A stretch of 64,000 nucleotides of DNA from Streptomyces longhuiensis. GTDB taxonomy: Bacteria; Actinomycetota; Actinomycetes; Streptomycetales; Streptomycetaceae. This document shows, piece by piece, positions 23,751 to 31,972 of this stretch. The DNA lies in the NCBI RefSeq assembly GCF_020616555.1, contig NZ_CP085173.1, positions 5,348,001 to 5,412,000 on the forward strand, written 5' to 3'. Below the pieces are notes generated by a model. It was given only the letters and a program-made list of their open reading frames with translations. It was not told where the DNA came from and did no database searches. Numbering within the stretch: the stretch's first letter is position 1; each line of letters starts with the position of its first letter. The position numbers and the translations under genes were made by a program.

Positions 23751-26297
23751 TTAGGTGCCTGGTGGTGGGTTCTCGGCATTCGCGCGGGATGTGGCTGCTG
23801 CTTCGTCGTCGCCGGCGCGAATGTAGGCGGTGGCGGACTGTTCCCACGCTTCCCGAACCCGGGGCGTTTCGGCGCCGGATGCGTTCAGGCTAGTGGCGAA
23901 CTCGGCCCACGCCTCTCCGCTAAGCGCCCAGTCTTCTTCCTCGGCCAGCATCCCAACTGCTCTCTCCCCAGCTGCGATCGCCTCAGGGTATCGCTCGAGG
24001 TCTCGGCAAGCGGCACCAATGTTGTTCCAGGCGACGGCTTGGCCGTGAGCGTCGTTGGTCTGCTGGTGGAGGTCGAGGGCGGTTTGGTGGGCGGCGAGTG
24101 CTTCGGTGTGGCGCTTAAGGTCTCTGAGCGCGATGCCGAGGCCGTTCCAGGCGACGGCTTGGCCGTGAGCGTCGTTGGTCTGCTGGTGGAGGTCGAGGGC
24201 GGTTTGGTGGGCGGCGAGTGCTTCGGTGTGGCGCTTGAGCGCTCCGAGTGTGCTGCCGAGGCCGTTCCAGGCCATGGCTTGGCCGTGAGCGTCGTCGGTC
24301 TGCTGGCGGAGGTCGAGGGCGGTTTGGTGGGCGGCGAGTGCTTCGGTGTGGCGCTTAAGGTCTCTGAGTGCGGCGCCGAGGTTGCTCCAGGAGGCAGCTT
24401 GGCCGTTGGTGTTGTCGGTCTGCTGGTTGAGGGCGAGGGCGGTTTGGTGGGCGGCGAGTGCTTCGGTGTGGCGCTTGAGCGCTCCGAGTGAGATGCCGAG
24501 GCCGTTCCAGGCGACGGCTTGGCCGTGAGCGTCGTCGGTCTGCAGGTCGAGGTCGAGGGCGGTTTGGTGGGCGGCGAGTGCTTCGGTGTGGCGGTTGAGC
24601 GCTCCGAGTGCGCTGCCGAGGCCGTTCCAGGCGACGGCTTGGCCGTGAGCGTCGTCGGTCTGCAGGTGGAGGTCGAGGGCGGTTTGGTGGGCGGCGAGTG
24701 CTTCGGTGTGGCGCTTGAGGTCTCTGAGTGCGCTGCCGAAGTTGGCCAACGCGCCGGCTAGATTCAAAGTGTCACCGAGTGCCTGGCAAGCTTCGAGCGC
24801 ATGAGCGCGGACGGTCAAGTGATCCTGAAGCCGCCGTCGCCATGGCAAGTAGTGGCCGAGGGCAAATCCGAGGTCCAGGGCCGTCTGCGTACGGGCGTGG
24901 GTGTGGATGGTGGCGAGGAGATTCTCACGTTCCGCGTCGAACCACGCCAGCGCCTGCTGGCGTCCGGCGAACAGAGCTGACGCTGCCCCGTAGGGCGGCT
25001 GAAGATGGGTATCAGCTGCTTCCGCGTGGCGGACGTAGTGGTCGGTCAGCCGGGTGCGGGCTTGTTCGTAACGGCGGCGGGGAACTCGGTCACGATCCAT
25101 GGCGATGCGAGCCTGTTCCTGGGCGTGGACGCGCAGGAGATCGTGCATGGACCAGCGGTCGCGCGCCCGGCTGTTCTGGGTGAGCAGGCGTGCTCGGACG
25201 AGCTGTCGCAGCATCGGGGTGATCTTGTGCGCGGGCTGGCCGGTGAGGGCCGCGGCGGCAGGGGTGGAGATGTCCGGGCCGGGGTGGAGCCCAAGGAGAC
25301 GATAGAGGTCAGCTTCCTGAGGGGAGAGCCTGGTGAGGCATTCATCGAAGACGGCACGCAGGTTGCGTTCGCCGTCGTCGAGACCGCCGAGACGGGTGCC
25401 GGCGTCGGTGAGCATCCGCACCCGCTCGGAAAGCGGTTCGTCAGGGTCGTCGGCGAGGATAGCGGCGGCGATCTGCAGCGCCAGAGGCAAATAGCCGCAG
25501 AGCGCGGCGAGTTCCTCCGCGGCTGCAGGCTCGTTCTCGACCCGCCGGTCGTCGGGGTTGGCAACTTCCAGCCGCTGGCGCAGCAGGTCGACGGAGGCAT
25601 CCGGCTGGAGAGGGTGCAGATTGAACTGGCGGGCGCCGAGTCCGGGCAGGGCGTGCCGGGAGGTCACGAGCACTGCGTGGTGGCGGGCTGGCAGCAGCGG
25701 CCGGACCTGCTCCGAGGTCGAGGCGTTGTCCGCAAGGATCAGAACCCGCTGCCCCTCACGTGCATGGGCGTCGAGTTGGGACCGGTAGAGCCCCTCCCGC
25801 TCGTCCAGCGTGGGCGGGATGTGCTCCGCCGCGACGCCAAGGGCCCGCAGCAGCGCCTCTAGGGCGTCCTCCGGCGGGACAGGGGTCGCGTCGTAGCCGC
25901 GCAGGTTCACCACCTGCACACCCGTGAACCAGCCCTTGTCGAGTGCGGCATGCCCCACGGCATGAGCGAGGGTGGTCTTTCCCACGCCTGGCAGACCCGC
26001 CACCGACCCGAGAGCCGCACCCGAACCGGTCCCAGGGACGAGTATGGACAGGATCTTGGTGATCTCGTCCTCGCGGCCGGTGAACTCCTGCGGCAGTCCC
26101 GGTAGAGAGTTCAGCGCGGTCGGCACCGCCGCATACGCCTGAACGTTGATCTTCGTGTTCTGCGTCCCGCTGCCCAGAAGCTGACTGCGCTCGAACGATG
26201 CCCCCGCGAAACTGGTGCCGGTTCGTTGTTCCTGTCCGGGACGCTTGCCCTTCTTCCCGCCGCTCTTGCGCTTGCCGGATGTCTTCTTGGCCCCCAT
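23751..26297 (-). CDS. NLR-like STAND ATPase (NB-ARC plus TPR), likely antiphage sensor
   Basis: 848 residues. A basic Lys/Gly-rich N-terminus (1-30) precedes a short motif SQLLGSGTQN (39-46 core, 35-51 overall) also found in the neighbouring gene. NB-ARC follows: GLPGVGKTT (about 101-109), VLILADN (185-191), VLVTSRH (209-215), CGYLPLAL (267-274) and MHD in SMHDLLR (384-388). After winged-helix and linker regions, six nearly identical 40-residue TPRs (529-768) form the sensor, then a degenerate C-terminus. STAND proteins oligomerise on ligand recognition and activate an effector. It starts 15 bp after the small gene upstream, in one operon. Confidence 0.92.
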   Translation of the reverse strand: MGAKKTSGKRKSGGKKGKRPGQEQRTGTSFAGASFERSQLLGSGTQNTKINVQAYAAVPTALNSLPGLPQEFTGREDEITKILSILVPGTGSGAALGSVAGLPGVGKTTLAHAVGHAALDKGWFTGVQVVNLRGYDATPVPPEDALEALLRALGVAAEHIPPTLDEREGLYRSQLDAHAREGQRVLILADNASTSEQVRPLLPARHHAVLVTSRHALPGLGARQFNLHPLQPDASVDLLRQRLEVANPDDRRVENEPAAAEELAALCGYLPLALQIAAAILADDPDEPLSERVRMLTDAGTRLGGLDDGERNLRAVFDECLTRLSPQEADLYRLLGLHPGPDISTPAAAALTGQPAHKITPMLRQLVRARLLTQNSRARDRWSMHDLLRVHAQEQARIAMDRDRVPRRRYEQARTRLTDHYVRHAEAADTHLQPPYGAASALFAGRQQALAWFDAERENLLATIHTHARTQTALDLGFALGHYLPWRRRLQDHLTVRAHALEACQALGDTLNLAGALANFGSALRDLKRHTEALAAHQTALDLHLQTDDAHGQAVAWNGLGSALGALNRHTEALAAHQTALDLDLQTDDAHGQAVAWNGLGISLGALKRHTEALAAHQTALALNQQTDNTNGQAASWSNLGAALRDLKRHTEALAAHQTALDLRQQTDDAHGQAMAWNGLGSTLGALKRHTEALAAHQTALDLHQQTNDAHGQAVAWNGLGIALRDLKRHTEALAAHQTALDLHQQTNDAHGQAVAWNNIGAACRDLERYPEAIAAGERAVGMLAEEEDWALSGEAWAEFATSLNASGAETPRVREAWEQSATAYIRAGDDEAAATSRANAENPPPGT
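23994..24713 (-). repeat. Six tandem 120-bp repeats encoding TPRs
   Basis: Each unit encodes 40 residues starting RHTEALAAHQTALDL and containing AHGQAVAWNGLG. The units are nearly identical at the DNA level, so recent expansion, contraction or gene conversion is likely. They form the predicted sensor face of the NLR-like protein. Confidence 0.92.
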
Positions 26298-26312
26298 GTC
26301 TGCCGCCCGTTG

Positions 26313-26765
26313 CTACCGGTTGATCGTGTTGTTCTGCGTGCCGCTGCCGAGAACCTGGCTGTCGGTGAACGTCGCGTTGCTGAAGTCGTTGTGTGTGCTC
26401 TGCACCGGGGCCTGAGCCTGGGCCTGCTGGACCAGAGTCTGCAACTCGGCTGCCACCTGCTGACGCTCCTCGTCTGGAAGCTGCTCAAGAAGCATCTCCA
26501 GACGGGTCTGCCAGCGAGTTACCAGAACGGTCTGGACCCGTTCCGACTCCGTGCCGTCACCCGCCGACTCCAGCTCGGCCTGGGTCTGGTCGAGTCGCTC
26601 AAGCTCGGCCTGCTCCCGCCCTGCCTCGCCGCGACCGAGGATTCGAGCGACACCGCTGCGGATCCCGGCCCACGCGTCCGTCCCCGCCGCCTGCACGATC
26701 GCCCCGCCACCGGCCGCCGCCACCGCGATCAGTCCCTCGGCCAACACGACAACACCCCCACTCAT
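26313..26765 (-). CDS. Small effector-like protein paired with the NLR (hydrophobic N-terminus, C-terminal shared motif)
   Basis: 150 residues from ATG 26765. The N-terminus is hydrophobic (VVVLAEGLIAVAAAGGGAIV) followed by TDAWAGIRSGVARILGRGEA. Residues 45-120 are an acidic helical region (LEMLLEQLPDEERQQVAAEL), and the C-terminus (133-149) is FTDSQVLGSGTQNNTIN, nearly the same as residues 35-51 of the adjacent NLR protein. This matches bacterial Bell-type effectors that receive an amyloid-like signal from an NLR and are thought to attack membranes. TACGCT lies 23 nt upstream as a -10 candidate. The frame extends to 26906, but that part looks non-coding. Confidence 0.82.
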   Translation of the reverse strand: MSGGVVVLAEGLIAVAAAGGGAIVQAAGTDAWAGIRSGVARILGRGEAGREQAELERLDQTQAELESAGDGTESERVQTVLVTRWQTRLEMLLEQLPDEERQQVAAELQTLVQQAQAQAPVQSTHNDFSNATFTDSQVLGSGTQNNTINR

Positions 26766-27062
26766 CAACGGACAAGATGCCCAGCGTAGGACGAGACCCG
26801 GCACGTAATCAGCCGAAACATCAACCCCGCGCCCACCTGCCACGACGTCTGCAGCCGAGAAGGCACCAGCCGCGCGATCCGCACGATGGGGTGTCCTGGG
26901 GTCCACTGCGGAACGTAGGCGAGTGTGGTCTCAATCGTGGTCTCAAACCGCCTGTGATCCGGACGCGTCCCTCGGCGTCCGCAGAGCTGCGACTAGGGCT
27001 ATGAGCAGGTTCGAAGCCCGTCTCCTGGACTTGCGCGGATGCCCCCAGACCAAGATCCGACA
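26766..27062. other. Right-end intergenic region of the element
   Basis: 297 bp between the effector-like gene and attR. It contains the operon promoter and the GGTCTCA pair at 26927-26946. No gene seen. Confidence 0.5.
26927..26946. promoter_or_regulatory. int: Putative right integrase arm-type sites (two GGTCTCAA, 12-bp period)
   Basis: GGTCTCAA at 26927-26934 and 26939-26946, 116 bp before attR. Same heptamer, orientation and period as the pair at 5183-5202, so both would flank attP in the excised circle. Confidence 0.5.
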
Positions 27063-27152
27063 ACTCGTAATGCGTAGGTCTCGGGTTCGAATCCCGAAGG
27101 CGGCTCTGTGGAAGCCCCAGGACTCACTCGCCGTGACCTGGGGCTTTTGCTT
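27063..27152. repeat. attR: 90-bp direct repeat with a partial tRNA-Thr
   Basis: Perfect copy of 5045-5134, containing the tRNA from the anticodon loop to the 3' end plus its terminator. The 5' acceptor and D-arm are missing, so it is not a functional tRNA. Right junction of the AICE. Confidence 0.95.
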
Positions 27153-27166
27153 GTTCTGGTGTGGTG

Positions 27167-27200
27167 GCCCTCCGCGGGATGAAGATCGCGGAGGGCTTTT
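27167..27200 (+). terminator. Chromosomal terminator right of attR
   Basis: Perfect 10-bp stem GCCCTCCGCG / CGCGGAGGGC followed by TTTT, just outside the element. Before integration it would have stood behind the tRNA gene. Confidence 0.8.
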
Positions 27201-27373
27201 CTGTATGGCATTGCCCGGCGCCTCGCCGCAGGGCGGAGCGGGGCACGGTCGCGTGTGGTGGTCCCGGCCGCCGCCGGGCCGAAGGAAGACTCTTCGTTCA
27301 GGTCGTCACACTCCTGTGTCGGGATCCGTCAGGTCATCGAAGGCAGAGAGACAGAGCTGACGGAGGGAAAGGC

Positions 27374-27835
27374 ATGACTATCCAGGCGCGCATACAGAAC
27401 CCGGCCCAGCTGATTCCCGGCGTTACGCAGCCCGTGCTGGCGCTCCTCAAGGCCACTCGTGAGGGCGGTGTACCCGAGAGCACGCTCGAACTGGTGCACC
27501 TGCGGGCCAGTCAGATCAACGGGTGCAGTTACTGCGTCGACGCCGGTGTGCGCAGTGCGCGTAAGGGCGGGGAGCGCGACGACCGGCTGTTCGCCGTCGC
27601 CGCGTGGCGTGAGGCCCCGTACTTCACCGACGCCGAGCGGGCCGCGCTGGCCCTTGCCGAGTCGGCGACCCGGCTCGCCGACTCTCCGGACCCGGTGCCG
27701 GACGCCGTCTGGGACGAGGCTGCCCGTCACTACGACGAGCGCGGGCTCGCGGCGCTGACGCTCATGATCGGCGTCACCAATCTCTTCAACCGGTTCAGCG
27801 TGACCACGCGGCAGCCGGCGGGCGCGAGTTGGTAG
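27374..27835 (+). CDS. AhpD-like carboxymuconolactone decarboxylase-family protein
   Basis: 153 residues with the alkylhydroperoxidase core motif: LRASQINGCSYCVDAG (redox CxxC with the partner His position in the helix) and the C-terminal LTLMIGVTNLFNRF. Proteins of this family reduce peroxides or act as general thiol antioxidants. ATG at 27374 follows GGAGGGAAAG. First chromosomal gene right of the AICE, so it would originally have neighboured tRNA-Thr. Confidence 0.85.
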   Translation: MTIQARIQNPAQLIPGVTQPVLALLKATREGGVPESTLELVHLRASQINGCSYCVDAGVRSARKGGERDDRLFAVAAWREAPYFTDAERAALALAESATRLADSPDPVPDAVWDEAARHYDERGLAALTLMIGVTNLFNRFSVTTRQPAGASW

Positions 27836-28164
27836 CACGGGCTGCCGCGGTCCGTCTTGGCACGCTTCGTCATTGCGTGATTCCTGGCTCCGTCAGATGA
27901 GTTCAGCTGGGTGAGTTCAGGCGCGTGGGCTCAGGGTTCGGTCCGCGAGTTCTGACTCGGTTGGACGGCACGGCACGGCACGTCGCGGCCCGGTCCGGTT
28001 CGCTCGCCTCGGCTTGAGGTGGGTGGGCGGATCGGGCCTCGTCGTATCTTGCGGCGGTCGTAGAGTACGCGCCGCAGGCTCTCGCAGGATCGCGGCGTCG
28101 TTGAAACATCCCGTCCGCCTCACCGCATCTGAAAGGTGTGGGGCGATGAGGGGGAGGGCGCCTG
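27836..28164. promoter_or_regulatory. Intergenic region upstream of the sigma factor gene
   Basis: 329 bp. Contains a short CGGCACGGCACGG repetition near 27965 and the promoter of the ECF sigma gene (GAAAC at 28103 is a weak -35 candidate for autoregulation). No gene seen. Confidence 0.35.
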
Positions 28165-28671
28165 ATGAGGCGGTCCAAGGAGAGCGGGTTCCGGGAGTTC
28201 GCGGAGGCCCGGACAGGACACCTGTTCCGTTCGGCATGCCTGTTGACCAGCGGTGACACGCACTTCGCCGAGGATCTGGTGCAGGAGACGCTGGGGCGGA
28301 TGTACGTGGTGTGGGGGCGGTCGTCACGGGTCGGGAACCCGGCGGCGTACGCCCAGACCGTGCTCATACGTGCCTTTCTCGCGCACCAGCGGCGGCGTTC
28401 CGCGCAGGAGCGGCCCAGCGACGAGCTTCCGGAGATCTCGGACATTCCGCCGGGCGATGCCTCGCTGCGGATCACTCTTCTCGACGCGTTGCGGCAGCTG
28501 CCGCCGAAGGATCGGGCGGTGATCGTGCTGCGGTACTGGGAGGACCGATCCGTGATGGAGACCGCGGAGATTCTGAACGTCAGCTCGGCGGCGGTGCGTA
28601 CGCGCAGCACGCGGGCGCTGGCGCGGCTGCGGGAACAACTGGGCGGCAGTGTGGCCGAGTTCGCCGCGTAA
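28165..28671 (+). CDS. SigE-type ECF RNA polymerase sigma factor
   Basis: 168 residues. Region 2: FAEARTGHLFRSACLLTSGD, AEDLVQETLGRMYVVWGR and NPAAYAQTVLIRAFLAHQRR. Region 4: LRQLPPKDRAVIVLRYWEDR and SVMETAEILNVSSAAVRTRS. This is the short SigE-family ECF pattern common in streptomycetes. ATG with GGGGGAGGG upstream. It is followed 40 bp later by a gene for a membrane protein with a basic cytoplasmic start, the usual place for a sigma regulator. Confidence 0.92.
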   Translation: MRRSKESGFREFAEARTGHLFRSACLLTSGDTHFAEDLVQETLGRMYVVWGRSSRVGNPAAYAQTVLIRAFLAHQRRRSAQERPSDELPEISDIPPGDASLRITLLDALRQLPPKDRAVIVLRYWEDRSVMETAEILNVSSAAVRTRSTRALARLREQLGGSVAEFAA

Positions 28672-28711
28672 TGAGCTTGACCCGATTCGGTGTGAGGAGT
28701 GGTGGTTCGGT

Positions 28712-29986
28712 ATGCCAGGAACAGACGAGGACCGTGACCAGGAAGCCTTCATGGGGGGCCTCGGGGAGGCCTTGCGGATAACCGGTGAGACGTTCAATGT
28801 CACGGGTGGGCCGCTGGTCGACGGTGGCATGGCGCGCGGCCGACGCAGGCTGCGGCGTCGGCGGGCGGCGACGGTCACCGGGAGCTTCGCCGCGCTCGCC
28901 GCGGTCGGATTCGGCGCGTCCTACGCAGCCGGGGCCTTCGGGGCCGAGGCCGGGCACGGCAGCCCGGTGGCCGCGCAGCCCGAGCCGGGCAGTACGACGC
29001 GGGGGAAGACGAGCACGCCGGGCGAGGGGCCGCAGTTCTCCGCCAGCCATCTGATCAAGACCCTCGAAGGGCTGCTGCCCGAAGGCAAGTTCAGCAGCGA
29101 GTCCGGCCGGGGTACGGAGGACGGGCTCGGGCCCCTCGCCTCGGTCGTCTTCGACGACGGCAAGGGCAAGGCGGCGATCGGCGTGAGTCTGGGCCGGGTC
29201 GACCCTGAGGGCACGGGGGTCGAGGAGCAGCTGGCCTGCCCCGAGAAGATCTACACGCCGTACGACTCCTGCTCGAGCAAGACGCTGGCCGACGGCTCCC
29301 GGCTACTGCTCCTGCAGGGTTACGAGTACCCGGACAAGCGCGCGGACACCAAGTGGTGGCACGCGTACGTGGTGACGCCGGAGGGCTACACCGTCGATGC
29401 CAGCGAATGGAACGCGCCGGCGGAGAAGGACGAACCCGTCTCCCGGGACGAACCGCCGCTCAGCACCGCACAGTTGAAAGCTCTGGTCACCTCCAAGGAG
29501 TGGCGTCCGATACTGCGGGCGCTGCCGAAGCCGCAGGACGAGCCCGTGCAGCAGCCGGTCCCGCAGGCCGCCAGCGGCGACAACATCCTCAAGAACCTCA
29601 CCTCGCTGCTGCCGAAGAGTGCCAAGGTGACGACCCGCCAGGGCAACGACGGCTTCGCGTACGTCGTGGTGAACGACGGCAAGGGGGCGAGCCTCGTCCA
29701 GATCAATGTGCAGTCGAACATGTCGGATGTGGAGGGTGAGCTCTCCGGCTCCGGCGCGCAGACCCTGCCCGACGGCACAAAGGTCGTCACGCGTCAGGGG
29801 CCCGGCGACAAGGGTGTCCCGGGCGTGGTGATGTGGACCGTGGACACGATTCGCAAGGACGGGTTCCGCGTGGTGATATCGGCGTTCAACTCGGGCGCGC
29901 AGAACACCGCGGCCACGAGGACCACGCCCGCGCTGACCATGACACAGCTCAAGGCGATAGCCACGAGTGGGAAGTGGCGGGGGTAA
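28712..29986 (+). CDS. Membrane protein paired with the ECF sigma factor, two-lobed extracytoplasmic domain
   Basis: 424 residues from ATG 28712, chosen for GAGGAG about 12 nt upstream. A basic cytoplasmic segment (GRRRLRRRRA) precedes one TM helix (about residues 55-72), a Pro/Thr-rich linker and a large outside part. The outside part contains two related halves: SHLIKTLEGLLPEG...VVFDDGKGKA and DNILKNLTSLLPKS...VVVNDGKGAS, i.e. an internal duplication. Probable anti-sigma or sensor partner by position; no zinc-binding anti-sigma motif is visible. Confidence 0.8.
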   Translation: MPGTDEDRDQEAFMGGLGEALRITGETFNVTGGPLVDGGMARGRRRLRRRRAATVTGSFAALAAVGFGASYAAGAFGAEAGHGSPVAAQPEPGSTTRGKTSTPGEGPQFSASHLIKTLEGLLPEGKFSSESGRGTEDGLGPLASVVFDDGKGKAAIGVSLGRVDPEGTGVEEQLACPEKIYTPYDSCSSKTLADGSRLLLLQGYEYPDKRADTKWWHAYVVTPEGYTVDASEWNAPAEKDEPVSRDEPPLSTAQLKALVTSKEWRPILRALPKPQDEPVQQPVPQAASGDNILKNLTSLLPKSAKVTTRQGNDGFAYVVVNDGKGASLVQINVQSNMSDVEGELSGSGAQTLPDGTKVVTRQGPGDKGVPGVVMWTVDTIRKDGFRVVISAFNSGAQNTAATRTTPALTMTQLKAIATSGKWRG

Positions 29987-30005
29987 GGCGCCGGGGACAC
30001 GCTTT

Positions 30006-30135
30006 GCTCGGGGCTCGGGGCTCGGGGCTCGGGGCTCGGGGCTCGGGGCTCGGGGCTCGGGCCGGTGACCGGTGACCGGTGAGCAGTATGTGCTGAGCAG
30101 AGATTGGTGACCGGTGATGGTGACCGGCAATCGGC
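30006..30135. repeat. GCTCGGG heptamer array followed by GGTGACC repeats
   Basis: Eight perfect head-to-tail GCTCGGG units at 30006-30061, then several GGTGACC/GGTGAC repeats to about 30130, between convergent genes. Simple-sequence DNA prone to slippage; non-coding. Confidence 0.9.
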
Positions 30136-30186
30136 GGTCGTCGGCTGTGGGCTCTAGTGGGCCGTGAGCGGGTCTGTTGACGGACG

Positions 30187-31878
30187 TCACTTCGCGTCGG
30201 CGTAGCACTTCACCACTGCGGTGGTGAAAGGGAAGTGCACCGGGGTGTCGCCGAACGTGAGGTGGCCGGCCAGCTCTGCGGCCTCGCGGATCGCCGCTGT
30301 CACTGCTTCCGCTTCCTCTTCCGGGCAGTGCACGATCACCTCGTCGTGCTGGAAGAAGACCAGTTCCGCCGCCATCCCGGTGCAGGACTGGCGCAGGGCG
30401 GCGAGCATCAGGTCGGCCCAGTCGGCGGCGCTGCCCTGGACGACGAAGTTGCGGGCGAAGCGGCCGCGGGCGCGGGAGTTCGAGGAGGCGTAGCCGGGGG
30501 TGAACTCGGTTCCTCCCGAGGTCTGTTCGGGCATCGGGTCGTCCTGGGGGATGCCTGCTTCCTCCTGGTCGCCGGCGCCGGCGACCGGTGGGCAGGTGCG
30601 GCCGAGCCAGGTCCGCACGAGGCGGCCCTCCTCGCCCGCGCGGGCCGCGTCGTCGACGTAGGCGACGGCTTGCGGGAAGCGGCGGCGGAGGGCGGCGAGG
30701 TTCTTGAGTCCGTCACCTGACGTCTGGCCGTACACCGCGCCGAGCACCGCCAGTTTCGCCTTGGCGCGGTCGCCGGAGAAGGCCCGGTCGGAGACGGACT
30801 GGTAGAGGTCGGTCTCCCGCCCGGCGACCTCCATCAGGCCGGGGTCGCGGGAGATGGCGGCGAGGACTCGGGGTTCCATCTGGTCCGCGTCGGCGACGAC
30901 GAGCCGCCAGCCCGGGTCGGCGACGACGGCACGCCGGATGACCTTGGGGATCTGGAGTGCGCCGCCGCCATTGGTGACCCAGCGACCCGAGACGGTGCCG
31001 CCCGGCAGGTACTCGGGTCGGAAACGGCCGTCGCGGACCCAGTCCTGGAGCCAGGACCAACCGTGTGCGGTGTAGATCCGGTACAGCTTCTTGTACTCGA
31101 TCAGGGGCCGCACCGCGGGATGGTCGATCGACTCGATCTCCCAGCGGCGCGTGGACGTGATCTTCACGCCGGCCTGGGCGAACGCCTTCACCACGTCGGC
31201 GGGCAGATCGGGGCGTACGCGGCGGCCGAAGGCCTCGGACACCTCGTCGGCCAGTTCGGCGAGGCGACGCGGTTCGCCACCGCCCGCGTAGCGCTCGCCG
31301 AGCAGTTCGTGCAGTACGGAGCGGTGCACGTCGGCGCTCCAGGGGAGACCCGCCGCGTTCATCTCGGCCGCTACGAGCATGGCGGCGGACTCGGCGGCGG
31401 TGAGCAGCCGCATCCGGCCCGGGTGGGCGGTGGCGTCGTGGCGGCGCTGCTGATCGGCGTACACCTCTATGAGGTCTTCGAGGGGGACATGAACGGGTTG
31501 GGGTTCGAAGAGGGAGGACTGGGAGCCGGGGGTCGCGGCGCGTTGCGGGGGGTCCGGGGGGACGGCCGTCCCGCGGATTCTGGCCAGGGCGGCGGCCGCG
31601 GAGCGGGGGTCCCCGAAGCGGCCGGCGTGACCGAGGAGGAGGGTCTCGGCGTCCTCGATGTCGTAGCAGCGCGGCACGCGGAGGCCCGCGGCGAGCAGGC
31701 TGGGGTAGACGGCCGCTGTCGATCGCCAGATCCAGCGTGTGACGTCAGGACGGGAGCGGACCGCTTCCGCGAGGCTGGGCTCCTGGCGGACCGGGGCGGC
31801 GGGTGTGCCGTCGGCACCGAGCGGCGCGAGCTGGGCTCCGCCGTCCTCGGTGGCCGCGATGGCCCACTTCTCGGTCAT
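30187..31878 (-). CDS. PolA-like DNA polymerase (3'-5' exonuclease/polymerase family)
   Basis: 563 residues: family A polymerase lacking the 5'-3' exonuclease domain. Motif A VVADADQMEPRVLAAIS, motif B AKLAVLGAVYGQTSGDG and motif C FFQHDEVIVHCPEEE are intact, so the polymerase should be active. The N-terminal exonuclease-like domain shows few acidic metal ligands. Actinobacteria carry this second polymerase beside polA, probably for repair. ATG at 31878; an upstream in-frame start adds 17 residues without support. Confidence 0.9.
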   Translation of the reverse strand: MTEKWAIAATEDGGAQLAPLGADGTPAAPVRQEPSLAEAVRSRPDVTRWIWRSTAAVYPSLLAAGLRVPRCYDIEDAETLLLGHAGRFGDPRSAAAALARIRGTAVPPDPPQRAATPGSQSSLFEPQPVHVPLEDLIEVYADQQRRHDATAHPGRMRLLTAAESAAMLVAAEMNAAGLPWSADVHRSVLHELLGERYAGGGEPRRLAELADEVSEAFGRRVRPDLPADVVKAFAQAGVKITSTRRWEIESIDHPAVRPLIEYKKLYRIYTAHGWSWLQDWVRDGRFRPEYLPGGTVSGRWVTNGGGALQIPKVIRRAVVADPGWRLVVADADQMEPRVLAAISRDPGLMEVAGRETDLYQSVSDRAFSGDRAKAKLAVLGAVYGQTSGDGLKNLAALRRRFPQAVAYVDDAARAGEEGRLVRTWLGRTCPPVAGAGDQEEAGIPQDDPMPEQTSGGTEFTPGYASSNSRARGRFARNFVVQGSAADWADLMLAALRQSCTGMAAELVFFQHDEVIVHCPEEEAEAVTAAIREAAELAGHLTFGDTPVHFPFTTAVVKCYADAK

Positions 31879-31972
31879 GCCGGTGAGTCTTGCACCCGGC
31901 ACTGACAGCGCCGGGGGCGTCGGGAGCACGCTCGGGCCTGGGTGCGGGCCTGGGTGTGGGTCTGGGTGTGGG

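Noticed and set aside
23994..24713. Regular repeats resembling a CRISPR array
   Set aside because: 120-bp units without spacers, in frame and encoding TPR sequence; no cas genes in the window.
27063..27152. Second tRNA-Thr gene at attR
   Set aside because: Only the 3' half is present; the acceptor 5' strand and D-arm are missing.
5045..27152. Prophage interpretation of the integrated element
   Set aside because: No capsid, terminase, tail or lysis genes; TraB translocase, KorSA-like regulator and small transfer genes fit an AICE.
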